Assembly: GCF_050859025.1 (NCBI RefSeq) | Contig: NZ_CP138200.1 | Coordinates: forward strand, 2,232,001 to 2,296,000 | Reading direction: 5' to 3' | Length of the DNA stretch: 64,000 bases | DNA from: Wukongibacter sp050859025 | Lineage (GTDB): Bacteria > Bacillota > Clostridia > Peptostreptococcales > Caminicellaceae | Part shown: one piece after another, positions 43,090 through 51,182 of the stretch | How positions within the stretch are numbered: position 1 is the stretch's first letter | Layout of the letters: every line of letters starts with the position of its first letter | Program-made: the position numbers and the translations under genes | The notes under the pieces: model-generated | The model's input: only the letters and a program-made list of their open reading frames with translations | What the model was told of the DNA's origin: nothing | Databases searched by the model: none

Positions 43090-43998
43090 ATGAAAAATGA
43101 TATAAATTCAAATACTTTAATATATAAAATTGAGGAAGAAGAAGCAGGAATTAAATTAAAAGAAGTACTGTATGATAAAATTAAGATTTCAGGAAGATTG
43201 ACTAGGAAATTGAAGAGAAGTAAGAATATATTTGTCAATAACAATAATATTTCCCTTGATAGTAAATTAAGAAGAGGAGATACAGTAAAGGTAATAATGG
43301 AGGATGAAGCTAATCAATTTGAGCCACAGGATATACCGATATTTGTTGAATATGAAGATATGGATATTCTAATTATTAATAAGCAGCCAAACCTCGTAGT
43401 ACATCCAACGAAGGGACATCCCGACTATACAATTGCTAATGGATTAGTCAATTATTTAAATAAAACTGAGCAAAGCTTTAAGATAAGGTTTATCAATAGA
43501 TTAGATAGAGATACATCGGGACTATTAATGATTGCAAAAAATCCATTTGTACAACAAGCTTTGTCCAATCAAATGCAAAAAGATATGGTAGAAAAAAAGT
43601 ATTTAGCCGTTGTCAATGGAATAGTAAAAGATGATTTTGGAACAATAGATGCACCTATAGGGCGTACAGATAGCGACTCCATACATAGAAGGGTTATTGA
43701 AAGTGGCCAAAGAAGTATAACCCATTATGAGGTTATAGATAGATATAAGGATGCCAGTCTTGTCAGACTAAGACTTGAAACCGGTAGAACACATCAAATT
43801 AGAGTTCATATGAAACATATAGGTCATGCATTGATCGGAGATGAGCTTTATGGGGAAATAAACGAGGATTTAATAAAAAGACAAGCTCTTCACGCAGAAA
43901 CATTAAAATTTTTCCAACCGAGAACAGGTGAAGAAAAATTCGTAAGAGCAGAAATGCCTGATGATATAAAGAATCTTATATCAAAGCTATCAAAATAA
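43090..43998 (+). CDS. RluA-family pseudouridine synthase
   Basis: A 302-residue enzyme with AGGGTGAT before its ATG. It has an N-terminal S4-type RNA-binding region (GRLTRKLKRSKNIFVNN) and the catalytic Asp in INRLDRDTSGLLMIAKN (about 140). KYLAVVNG and ETGRTHQIRVHMKHIGHALIGDELYG are also present. It modifies uridines in rRNA or tRNA; RluD-type specificity is likely but not certain. Confidence 0.92.
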   Translation: MKNDINSNTLIYKIEEEEAGIKLKEVLYDKIKISGRLTRKLKRSKNIFVNNNNISLDSKLRRGDTVKVIMEDEANQFEPQDIPIFVEYEDMDILIINKQPNLVVHPTKGHPDYTIANGLVNYLNKTEQSFKIRFINRLDRDTSGLLMIAKNPFVQQALSNQMQKDMVEKKYLAVVNGIVKDDFGTIDAPIGRTDSDSIHRRVIESGQRSITHYEVIDRYKDASLVRLRLETGRTHQIRVHMKHIGHALIGDELYGEINEDLIKRQALHAETLKFFQPRTGEEKFVRAEMPDDIKNLISKLSK

Positions 43999-44016
43999 TG
44001 AATAGAAAAACTAAAA

Positions 44017-44051
44017 AGGCTTGGCTAATACTAACTTAAGAGCCAAGCCAT
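44017..44051. terminator. Hairpin between convergent genes
   Basis: GGCTTGGCT (44018-44026) and AGCCAAGCC (44041-44049) form a perfect 9-bp stem between the pseudouridine synthase gene and the convergent yaaR. U-runs are weak. Confidence 0.5.
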
Positions 44052-44095
44052 CTTAATTTTAAATAAGGTAAAAATTCATCATCGTAATAGCATCT

Positions 44096-44545
44096 CTACA
44101 TAAATATGTCTAAAAGCATTCCCCTGATACCATCGAGTCGATTAATAATCTTTAATTTATCCTTTTCCTTCTTTAAGAAGTCCTGTGTTAGACCTTCTAA
44201 TTCACCATCAACTTGTCTAACAATTGATAGAACCCTATGTCGGCCTCTTCTATCTAGAAAGTTTTCTTTTGAAAATTTGTGAGAATTATTAACCGTTAAG
44301 GTTAGAAATTCTTTAACTAATTTTTTATATTTTATAACTTCACTTAAATCAAATTTCTTTTCGATTTCTTTTGACTGAGCATTGATGTCATTTAATAATG
44401 TATGTAGCTTCTCTTGTAAAGCATCTCCATCTAACTTGTTAAGCTTTAAAGCAAATTCACTTTGAACTTCTCTTGGGGCTTTAACCGATTCCTTGACTAA
44501 TAAAGAATTAACAGATTTATGCTTACTTATGTCTGATATTTTCAT
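44096..44545 (-). CDS. yaaR: YaaR family protein (DUF327)
   Basis: A 149-residue helical protein. GAGGTG precedes the ATG at 44545; an ATG-like start further upstream adds 19 residues but has no ribosome site. The family features are the KLNKLDGDALQEKLHTLLNDI stretch, KYKKLVKEFLTLTV and the C-terminal IVRQVDGELEGLTQDFLKKE. DUF327 proteins are common in sporeformers, sometimes beside tmk/holB, but not here. Function unknown. Confidence 0.85.
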   Translation of the reverse strand: MKISDISKHKSVNSLLVKESVKAPREVQSEFALKLNKLDGDALQEKLHTLLNDINAQSKEIEKKFDLSEVIKYKKLVKEFLTLTVNNSHKFSKENFLDRRGRHRVLSIVRQVDGELEGLTQDFLKKEKDKLKIINRLDGIRGMLLDIFM

Positions 44546-44690
44546 AGATATTAACACCTCATTTTTAAGAACTGAATAATAAGAAATAATGTTATGATCC
44601 AATTATACTACATTAAATAGCAATATAACATATAAGTTACTTCTATATAATATATTTCGGTTAAAAGTGATTACTTTTTAAATTATTTTT

Positions 44691-44760
44691 TATACAATGC
44701 ATAGGAAATTGTAAACTTTTTGGAAATGTAAATAAATATAATTTTCGTTACGTCTATAGA
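44691..44760. repeat. Palindromic repeat, family 2 (partial copy c)
   Basis: ACAATGCATAGGAAATTGTA with the complementary arm AATATAATTTTCGTTACGT. Shorter and more diverged than copies a and b. Confidence 0.45.
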
Positions 44761-44894
44761 GGAAATAATAGACAAATATAGTCGAAATTTTCAAAAAAAT
44801 AACTACTATATTTTGTGAGCTCCTTTCAATTTGTATAGTTATGAGTTATAATAAAGATGAGTATACTAAATATGTTGACTACTCAAGTTTGTTA

Positions 44895-45085
44895 TATACT
44901 GATATGAGCCTAGGATGTTCGTTTAGGCCTTAAAATTCAACCACCACTAAATATCCGGGAGTTCGAGTTTTTATGTCTATGGTATGCCTTAACTATTATG
45001 GAAGTCAGAAACATAAAATAGAGCACCCACCTTTGTGAAGAAGGGTGTGAATTTACAAGGTGACGACATCTTGGGTTGCCATTAA
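44895..45085 (+). ncRNA. Candidate structured RNA, 6S-like fold
   Basis: A promoter-like TATACT (44895-44900) precedes a start near 44907. The ends pair over about 15 bp: GCCTAGGATGTTCGT (44908-44922) with ACGACATCTTGGGT (45063-45076), a U being bulged. Inside, CCTT...AAATTCA (44928-44939) pairs with TGAATTT...AAGG (45048-45060). Then comes a large internal loop whose 3' side holds the hairpin CACCC...GGGTG (45023-45047), and an apical stem TTTTATGT / ACATAAAA. A long rod with a central bubble bearing a 3'-side hairpin is the Firmicute 6S RNA plan. No ORF lies here. A family 4 repeat with a T-rich hairpin follows. No conserved 6S sequence was matched. Confidence 0.45.
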
Positions 45086-45089
45086 AAAG

Positions 45090-45195
45090 GTGTGTCTCAG
45101 AATGATTAATTTCAAAACCCTGAATACAATTCATTTTGAAGCACCTAGGAGCTGAGCTTATAAGATACGCTTATGAGACAGCTCCTTTATTTTTG
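45090..45195 (-). repeat. Family 4 repeat (copy b) ending in a terminator-like hairpin
   Basis: Ends are GGTGTGTCTCAGAATG and, inward from the right, GGAGCTGTCTCATAAG. The right part folds as GGAGCTGAGCTTATAAG / CTTATGAGACAGCTCC followed by TTTATTTTTG, a good + strand terminator for the candidate RNA upstream. Confidence 0.55.
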
Positions 45196-45236
45196 ACACA
45201 CATCACGAAGAAAAATCTGACCAAAGAGAAGGGATT

Positions 45237-46802
45237 CTATGTCCATTTATTTTTATTTACAGAAAGAATATACTTTATAGTTTTAATCTTAATACAACCT
45301 GTCATTATAATGCATATCCAATAAACTAGACCGCCTGCCAGGGTAGGTAACAAAATACTTAGACCTAGTGATAATCCTAAACTCATACAATATTTGTTGC
45401 CTAAAACAATAAGTAATGTCATAAATATAGAAGAAATAATAGGGCTTAGAATATATTTAAAAAATTTAATCCGTAAAGTTATAAAATACCTAAGTGAGAT
45501 AAAATTTAATAAAAGTGTCAGTAATGAAGAAATTATAAACCCTATGATAAAGCCGTTGATTCCAAAACTTGGCATTGCAACTAAATAATATATACAAACA
45601 AAATGTATAGACATACCAATGAGATAGTTTATAGTTGTTAAGATCTGCTTGCCTAAGCCATGTAGGATTCCTGCAATAATATGATGAAGACTTAGAAAAA
45701 TTACTGTCACTGATAAATATCTAAGATAATTTCCTACACTTGGTTTATCGTATAGAAATGAACAGATCGGTTTAGAAAAAAAGAAAAATATAAAAGCGAT
45801 TGGGACAGCGATTATTAATGCGACCCTTATAGCAAGTATTGATTTTAATTCAATATTTGTAGATTTCATTAAAGCATTTTCTGCCGATATATTTGGGACC
45901 AGATTTACAACAAAGGCAGAAGTAACAATGAATGGTAAAAACAATAAAGGCATTGTCATTCCCACTACCTCACCAAAGGTTGTCACTGATTGCTCTAATG
46001 TAAGACCGGCAACTTGCAAACGATGTGGGACAAGAAACATGTTAGCTGACTGCATTAATACCGATACTAATCTAGACAATGTTATTGGGATTGAAATGAC
46101 AATGATTTTCCATAGAATATCAGCTGAACTATTAAGAGAGACTCCTCTTTTGATAATTGAAGAACCATGTAAATTAGAAAATCCTAATTTAAAAAGAAGA
46201 ATAAGAAGCCCTCCAATTTCTCCAATTGCAATTCCTAGAGTTGCAATCATTACAGAGAGTTTTAGATCCTGAGGCTGGAAATAATATAGGACACTAAGTA
46301 CAAAAATGATTCTAGCAAGCTGTTCTACTATCTGAGAGCTTGCAGATGGTATAACATTTTTTATACCATAAAAATAACTTCTAATAATTGATGATAAAGT
46401 AACAATAGGGATAGCAGGAATCAATACCAATAAGCTGTTTTTTAACTTGCTGCTCTTGATAAGATATTTTATTAAAATATCCATATTTTGATATATAAGC
46501 ATACATAGGATAAGGGATAAGGATAAGCCTAATAAAACACTCATAAGTAGAGTTTTTTTACATCCCTTGTAATCTTTCTGCACCATTTTCTGTGCTGTAA
46601 TTTTAGATACGGCAACGGGAATACCTGAGGATGTAACAGTTACAATTACTAAAAAGGCATGAAAGACTAAGTGATATAGTCCAATTCCCTCAGAGCCTAA
46701 ATAGCGTGATAATAAAATTTTGTAGACGAATCCAAGAAAACGTACCAAAAAATTGGCTACTATTAAAACGATAGTGCTATATATAAACGAATTTTTTTTC
46801 AA
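45237..46802 (-). CDS. SpoVB-like polysaccharide/lipid flippase (MOP superfamily)
   Basis: A 521-residue protein with about 14 hydrophobic helices, starting at TTG 46802 after AAGGAAGG. The N-terminus (VLIVANFLVRFLGFVYKILLSRYLGSEGIGLYHLVF) and SSGIPVAVSKITAQ are characteristic of the stage V sporulation protein B / Wzx-like group. Such proteins flip lipid-linked precursors across the membrane; in sporeformers the paralogues act in spore cortex or general envelope synthesis. Which paralogue this is cannot be settled here. Confidence 0.88.
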   Translation of the reverse strand: MKKNSFIYSTIVLIVANFLVRFLGFVYKILLSRYLGSEGIGLYHLVFHAFLVIVTVTSSGIPVAVSKITAQKMVQKDYKGCKKTLLMSVLLGLSLSLILCMLIYQNMDILIKYLIKSSKLKNSLLVLIPAIPIVTLSSIIRSYFYGIKNVIPSASSQIVEQLARIIFVLSVLYYFQPQDLKLSVMIATLGIAIGEIGGLLILLFKLGFSNLHGSSIIKRGVSLNSSADILWKIIVISIPITLSRLVSVLMQSANMFLVPHRLQVAGLTLEQSVTTFGEVVGMTMPLLFLPFIVTSAFVVNLVPNISAENALMKSTNIELKSILAIRVALIIAVPIAFIFFFFSKPICSFLYDKPSVGNYLRYLSVTVIFLSLHHIIAGILHGLGKQILTTINYLIGMSIHFVCIYYLVAMPSFGINGFIIGFIISSLLTLLLNFISLRYFITLRIKFFKYILSPIISSIFMTLLIVLGNKYCMSLGLSLGLSILLPTLAGGLVYWICIIMTGCIKIKTIKYILSVNKNKWT

Positions 46803-46949
46803 TTTAATACCTTCCTTCTTTCCATGTTAAAGACAACTCTTTAATAAGTATTCTAAAATCAAATCAAATATTCCAAAGTGAAAAATTTCTGAGGATTTTT
46901 GAATTTTTTTTTTTGACGGAGAAAAGAATAATATAAAGGAGATGAAATC

Positions 46950-47192
46950 ATGGAATTAATTTGTCCATTGTGTAATGGATTACAAGAATATAATATTGAA
47001 TGTCAAAATTGCAACGAAAAGATGAGCGATAGAGGACGAATAGCTGAGTATTATGATAACTATAGTTCTTATCTTGATATAAGTATAACTGAGAAAATAG
47101 ACGGAGTTCCAAATGATAAATGTGTACATTTATTTTCTTGTATAAGTTGTAATAAGGATAAACGTATCACGATTGATAAAATTTTTCAGTAA
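46950..47192 (+). CDS. Small zinc-ribbon protein
   Basis: An 80-residue protein with AAAGGAGATG before the ATG. It begins MELICPLCNGLQEYNIECQNC, giving CxxC and CxxC pairs, and has a late SCISCNK. Six cysteines suggest one or two bound zinc ions. No family name can be given. It is followed by another small gene after about 100 bases. Confidence 0.6.
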   Translation: MELICPLCNGLQEYNIECQNCNEKMSDRGRIAEYYDNYSSYLDISITEKIDGVPNDKCVHLFSCISCNKDKRITIDKIFQ

Positions 47193-47298
47193 TTCTAACA
47201 TATATAAAGATGAGCTATAAAATTTATATTATTTTTAATACATAAAATAGGACTTAAAAGAGAAAATAATATTGATAAATAATAGGAGGTGTTTATAG

Positions 47299-47490
47299 AT
47301 GGAACTAAATACTAGAGATACAGTTATGAAAAAATTACTTGATGCTCAGGAAAATGTACGTGACTATGAGATGTTTGCAAAGAAAGTAAAAGATAATGAA
47401 GTAAGTAATACATTTAAAAAATTTGCTGAAGAGTCAGGTATGCAAGCAAAAGAATTACAGAAATTAATTGATAAATATGATAACAAATAG
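47299..47490 (+). CDS. Small helical protein, 63 residues
   Basis: ATAGGAGGTG precedes the ATG. The product is a charged helical hairpin (LLDAQENVRDYEMFAKKVKDNE, then FKKFAEESGMQAKELQKLID), resembling a short rubrerythrin- or DUF-type helical protein, but no metal-ligand pattern is complete. A strong terminator covers the stop codon. Confidence 0.6.
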   Translation: MELNTRDTVMKKLLDAQENVRDYEMFAKKVKDNEVSNTFKKFAEESGMQAKELQKLIDKYDNK

Positions 47491-47516
47491 AGTGTGGAAT
47501 AACCACACTCTTTCTT
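47489..47516 (+). terminator. Intrinsic terminator
   Basis: AGAGTGTGG, loop AATAA, CCACACTCT, then TTCTT. The stem begins at the stop codon of the 63-residue gene. Confidence 0.8.
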
Positions 47517-47678
47517 AAAATCTACTTTAAAAAACTTTAGAAAAGACCTTGTTCATAGTTTTTTTCATTTCAAATAGTCCTATATTCGTTTATAATAAAC
47601 CTATATGGATAAAATATATTATATAACCCAGATTATTCATTAGGAAGAGATATAAGTAAAATATAAGGATGGTTTATT

Positions 47679-49172
47679 ATGGACAAGTTAAAAAAAATTA
47701 GCCTTGATCGTGATCTAGATGAGCATTTATATACTCAGTTATATAATTCTATAAGGGATTTAATAATTAATAAAGATATAAAGCCACATGAAAAATTGCC
47801 TCCGATCAGAAAGCTTGCAGATTTTCTAGATGTAAATAATATAACTGTGGTAAAGGCATATAGTCTACTTGAAAGTAAGAATTATGTTTATAAAAAGATA
47901 GGGAGTGGAACCTTTGTTTCATCTATTGAAGAAGATAATTATGTAAGAGATCTTGAGAGAATAGACGATGAAGCCTATGAAGATATCAGACTGATGGATA
48001 GGGGTCAAATAGAAGTAAGAGAAAATATGATTAATTTTGCTAGTGCAACGCCAACGCCTGAGTTATTTCCTGTAGATGACTTTAAGCATGTTCTAAATGA
48101 TGTTTTAGATAGGGATAAAGGCATGGCTTTCGGATATCAAGAAAGTAAGGGATATTTTCCTCTAAGAGAATATATAGTCGAATACTTGGAGTTTTATGGG
48201 ATAGATACACTGATTGAAAACGTACAAATAATATCAGGAGCTCAACAAGGCATAGATATAATAGCAAAGGCACTGTTAAAGCATGGAGATAATGTTATAG
48301 TTGAATCACCAACCTATACAGGAGCAATAGCTACCTTTCAATCTAGAGGAGCCAAGATGGTGCAGCTTCCAATTCAAGAAAACGGTATTGATCTCAATCT
48401 TTTAGAAACATATATTGACAAGTACAAACCAAAGCTTATGTATACAATGCCTAACTTTCAAAATCCCACAGGCTACTCATATAGTATGAAAACTAAAAGT
48501 GAACTATTAGAGTTAGCAAATAAAAAGGGTCTTATTATAATTGAAGATGACTTTTCAACGGATTTAAATTTTTATACAAATGAAAATGCTACATTAAAAA
48601 GTATGGATAAGTATGAGAATGTAATTTATATCAAGAGCTTTTCGAAAATATTTATGCCCGGATTGAGATTAGGATTTCTTATAGTTCCAATATCACTTAA
48701 CAATGAAATTTTAATTGCAAAACAAACCTCGGATATCTCAACATCAGGTCTTATACAAAGAGCCTTTGATTTATATCTGAGAAAAGGGATATGGAGAAAG
48801 CATATTAAATACATGAATGAGATATATAAAGAAAGATTTGATATTATGGTTGATAGCCTAGAAAGGTATCTACCGGAAAGGACCATATTTTCTAAGCCTC
48901 TAGGTGGTATAAATTTTTGGGTTGGATTGGATGAAGGTTTTTCCTCTAAAGAATTGTACTCGGAGAGTATAAATAGGAACATAGCCTTTGTCCCAGGAGG
49001 TATTTTTTATCCGGGTGAAGTGGACAGCAACTTTTTGAGATTGAGCATAGCAGGGGTATATCCAGACGATATAAAGGTTGGAATTCAAAGGCTAAGCCAA
49101 GCCATAACTAAATGCTATGGTAAAAAAGATACTAGAATTCAAAAGAAAAGTACATACAGACCTATATTATAA
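47679..49172 (+). CDS. MocR/GntR-type regulator with aminotransferase domain
   Basis: A 497-residue fusion. The N-terminal GntR winged helix (about 1-75) has YTQLYNSIRDLIINKDIKPHEKLPPIRKLADFLDVNNITVVKAYSLLE. The C-terminal fold-type I aminotransferase domain has GAQQGIDIIAKALL, NFQNPTGYSYS, EDDFSTDLNF and the PLP-lysine region YIKSFSKIFMPGLRLGF. MocR regulators sense PLP or amino compounds and control neighbouring metabolic genes. No obvious metabolic target is adjacent, so the regulon is unknown. Confidence 0.92.
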   Translation: MDKLKKISLDRDLDEHLYTQLYNSIRDLIINKDIKPHEKLPPIRKLADFLDVNNITVVKAYSLLESKNYVYKKIGSGTFVSSIEEDNYVRDLERIDDEAYEDIRLMDRGQIEVRENMINFASATPTPELFPVDDFKHVLNDVLDRDKGMAFGYQESKGYFPLREYIVEYLEFYGIDTLIENVQIISGAQQGIDIIAKALLKHGDNVIVESPTYTGAIATFQSRGAKMVQLPIQENGIDLNLLETYIDKYKPKLMYTMPNFQNPTGYSYSMKTKSELLELANKKGLIIIEDDFSTDLNFYTNENATLKSMDKYENVIYIKSFSKIFMPGLRLGFLIVPISLNNEILIAKQTSDISTSGLIQRAFDLYLRKGIWRKHIKYMNEIYKERFDIMVDSLERYLPERTIFSKPLGGINFWVGLDEGFSSKELYSESINRNIAFVPGGIFYPGEVDSNFLRLSIAGVYPDDIKVGIQRLSQAITKCYGKKDTRIQKKSTYRPIL

Positions 49173-49180
49173 AAAATGGG

Positions 49181-49280
49181 GGCTGTCTCATAAAGGTATC
49201 CTATGAGTTCAGCTCCCAGAATGTTTTAGAATTAATGGATTTCAAATAGTAGAGAAATTTTTTATTATGAGATGCTTCAT
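49181..49280. repeat. Family 4 repeat (copy c)
   Basis: Left end GGGGGCTGTCTCATAAAGG, internal TATGAGTTCAGCTCC, right end TTATTATGAGATGCTTC, whose complement GAAGCATCTCATAATAA matches the left end. It fills the gap between two convergent genes. Confidence 0.5.
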
Positions 49281-49685
49281 TTATTGTGCTTTTTGCTCTG
49301 CTTTATTTCCTTTGATAACTTCCATTCCTTTAACAACATCTTTCTTCATTTTACACTTACCATCGAATATTCCCTTTTCTTCTACAATAAAGCTACTTAC
49401 TTCTATATCACCAAATAATTTTCCAGTGCTAGAAATTTTAAGCTGATTAGAGGCAGTAACATTTCCTTCAACTAACCCAGAAATTTCAATATTGCTAGTC
49501 TTTACATTACCAACTATTTTACCATCTTCACCAACTACTATGTCTCCATCCACCTCAATATCGCCATTAAAAACGCCGTCGATTCTGAGTAAACCGCTTG
49601 TCTTTAAGGAACCATCGAAGTGTGCGTTGTTACCCACTAAAGTATCAAATCCTTGAGGTGTAACTCCATTTGTTTTTTTAAACAT
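49281..49685 (-). CDS. Bactofilin (polymer-forming cytoskeletal protein)
   Basis: A 134-residue protein with AGGAGG before its ATG. The bactofilin core is a right-handed beta-helix of short repeats: FDGSLKTSGLLRIDGVFNG, DIEVDGDIVVGEDGKIVG, VKTSNIEISGLVEGN and so on. It assembles into filaments without nucleotide. The M23 peptidase gene lies directly upstream on the same strand, the usual bactofilin/LytM pairing for local cell-wall shaping. Confidence 0.92.
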   Translation of the reverse strand: MFKKTNGVTPQGFDTLVGNNAHFDGSLKTSGLLRIDGVFNGDIEVDGDIVVGEDGKIVGNVKTSNIEISGLVEGNVTASNQLKISSTGKLFGDIEVSSFIVEEKGIFDGKCKMKKDVVKGMEVIKGNKAEQKAQ

Positions 49686-49805
49686 ATTTAAAACCTCCTA
49701 TAAATAATTTATGTATAAATCAATAATAATCAATATGTATGTAATCCCAATGGAATTTGCGTCAAAAAAGGCATCTTGTATAAAGAACATCATATTTTTA
49801 AAACA

Positions 49806-50762
49806 TTACTCTTTTGTTAGTAGGTTTAAAGGATCGATATGTTCACCATTGTAACGAACTTCAAAATGTAAGTGGGAGCCAGTACTTTTTCCCGTATTAC
49901 CAAGCTTAGCAATTTCTTGTCCCTTTTTAACCTTATCTCCTACCTCTACAAGGTTCTTACTATTATGTGCATATACACTTTTGTATCCATAGCCGTGGGA
50001 TATTATAATTATCTTACCATAGCCACCATTCCATCCAGAATATGTGACGATGCCACTACCTGCTGAAACAACCTTTGTACCAGCTTTGTTTGCAATATCA
50101 ATTCCTTGATGGAAATGGCGTCTTCTAGAAATAGGGTGTATTCTATAACCAAAGGGGGAAGTGATTTTTCCTGTTACGGGCCAAATATCTGGTCTAGAGT
50201 CTAAAAATTTTAGCTGCTTTTCCACATCAGTTATAAGTGTGTCATAAATTTCCTTTTCAGAGTTTATTAAACTTGTAATAGCATCTATAGAGTCGGTATC
50301 AGTGAGATCGGCTATACTTTCAAGTTCTTGAGTATCTAAGGCCTTAGAAAAAATACCAAAGGATCTTGATGTTGTAGAGGTTTCAGCACTTTCTTTTGAG
50401 CCTAAGCCAACCATAGTTCTAATCTTGTTTTCAAGCTCATGTAATTCAGATAATTTTTCAATAACTAAATTGGAAGTGTTTTTCAAATCTTCAATCTCAC
50501 TGTGCTGACGATTTACAATGTCGTTAAGTCTGTTAATTGTATCAGCCTTTTTAGTTACATCATTGGATAATAAATTATTGGTAGCGAAAAGATAAACTGT
50601 TGATGTTACAAAGAATAGAGAAGTAATTATGAAAAAAATCATAAACAAATAAATTGATGGTTTGTATAAATTGAACTGTTTGGTCTTTTTACCGTCATGG
50701 GGGATTATAACAAAGGTAAAATTTTCCTTAAAAATACTCTTAAATTTCTTAAAAATATCCAT
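49806..50762 (-). CDS. M23 (LytM) metallopeptidase, membrane-anchored
   Basis: A 318-residue protein. It has a short cytoplasmic start, one transmembrane helix (IYLFMIFFIITSLFFVTSTVYLF, about 32-55), a coiled coil of about 50 residues (INRLNDIVNRQHSEIEDLKN), and a C-terminal LytM domain. The zinc ligands are visible: HFHQGIDIAN (H-x3-D), then HGYGYKSVYAH and GSHLHFEVR. It cleaves peptidoglycan cross-bridges or stem peptides outside the cell. GGAGG precedes the ATG; the bactofilin gene follows after 120 bases. Confidence 0.93.
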   Translation of the reverse strand: MDIFKKFKSIFKENFTFVIIPHDGKKTKQFNLYKPSIYLFMIFFIITSLFFVTSTVYLFATNNLLSNDVTKKADTINRLNDIVNRQHSEIEDLKNTSNLVIEKLSELHELENKIRTMVGLGSKESAETSTTSRSFGIFSKALDTQELESIADLTDTDSIDAITSLINSEKEIYDTLITDVEKQLKFLDSRPDIWPVTGKITSPFGYRIHPISRRRHFHQGIDIANKAGTKVVSAGSGIVTYSGWNGGYGKIIIISHGYGYKSVYAHNSKNLVEVGDKVKKGQEIAKLGNTGKSTGSHLHFEVRYNGEHIDPLNLLTKE

Positions 50763-51182
50763 AGATTATAGCCTCCAAGTATAGAAATAAATATTTTCAA
50801 TACAGAATGTACATTTTATAGAATGTAAATATTACAATTTTATGAAAAAAGTGTTACAGGAAAATTACTATAACTATAATTCAACAAAAAAGGTCAAAAT
50901 CCTCTTTAAAATATTGATAAAATACAGCAATGTTAAATTTATATAAAAACAATCTAAGCAATTGTTGTATATGGAAAATTTAAGGGGATACACCATAGCT
51001 TTGAACTTTCTATGAATAATCCCGGTTAAATAGAGGAATTTCAAATAAATTGTAGAATTTAATATAGTTGATAATAAAAAAATTAGCAACCATTATTTGT
51101 ATATTATATTGATTGGCTAAATATTAGAACTTTTTTTATATTGCATATAAATGCCTTAATTTTTGCCAAGGGGGCACAATTG
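50763..51182. other. Divergent intergenic region
   Basis: This 420-base AT-rich gap separates the divergent M23 and giant-kinase-like genes and should hold both promoters. The only structure noticed is a direct repeat AGAATGTA at 50804-50811 and 50820-50827, 16 bases apart. No gene is visible. Confidence 0.4.

Noticed and set aside
44955..44975. GGGAGTTCGAGTT, reminiscent of a tRNA T-arm
   Set aside because: No acceptor stem, anticodon arm or D-arm could be built around it; it fits the long rod fold better.
45136..45324. 62-codon plus-strand ORF after the candidate RNA
   Set aside because: Begins in the family 4 repeat and overlaps the end of the flippase gene; no start signals.
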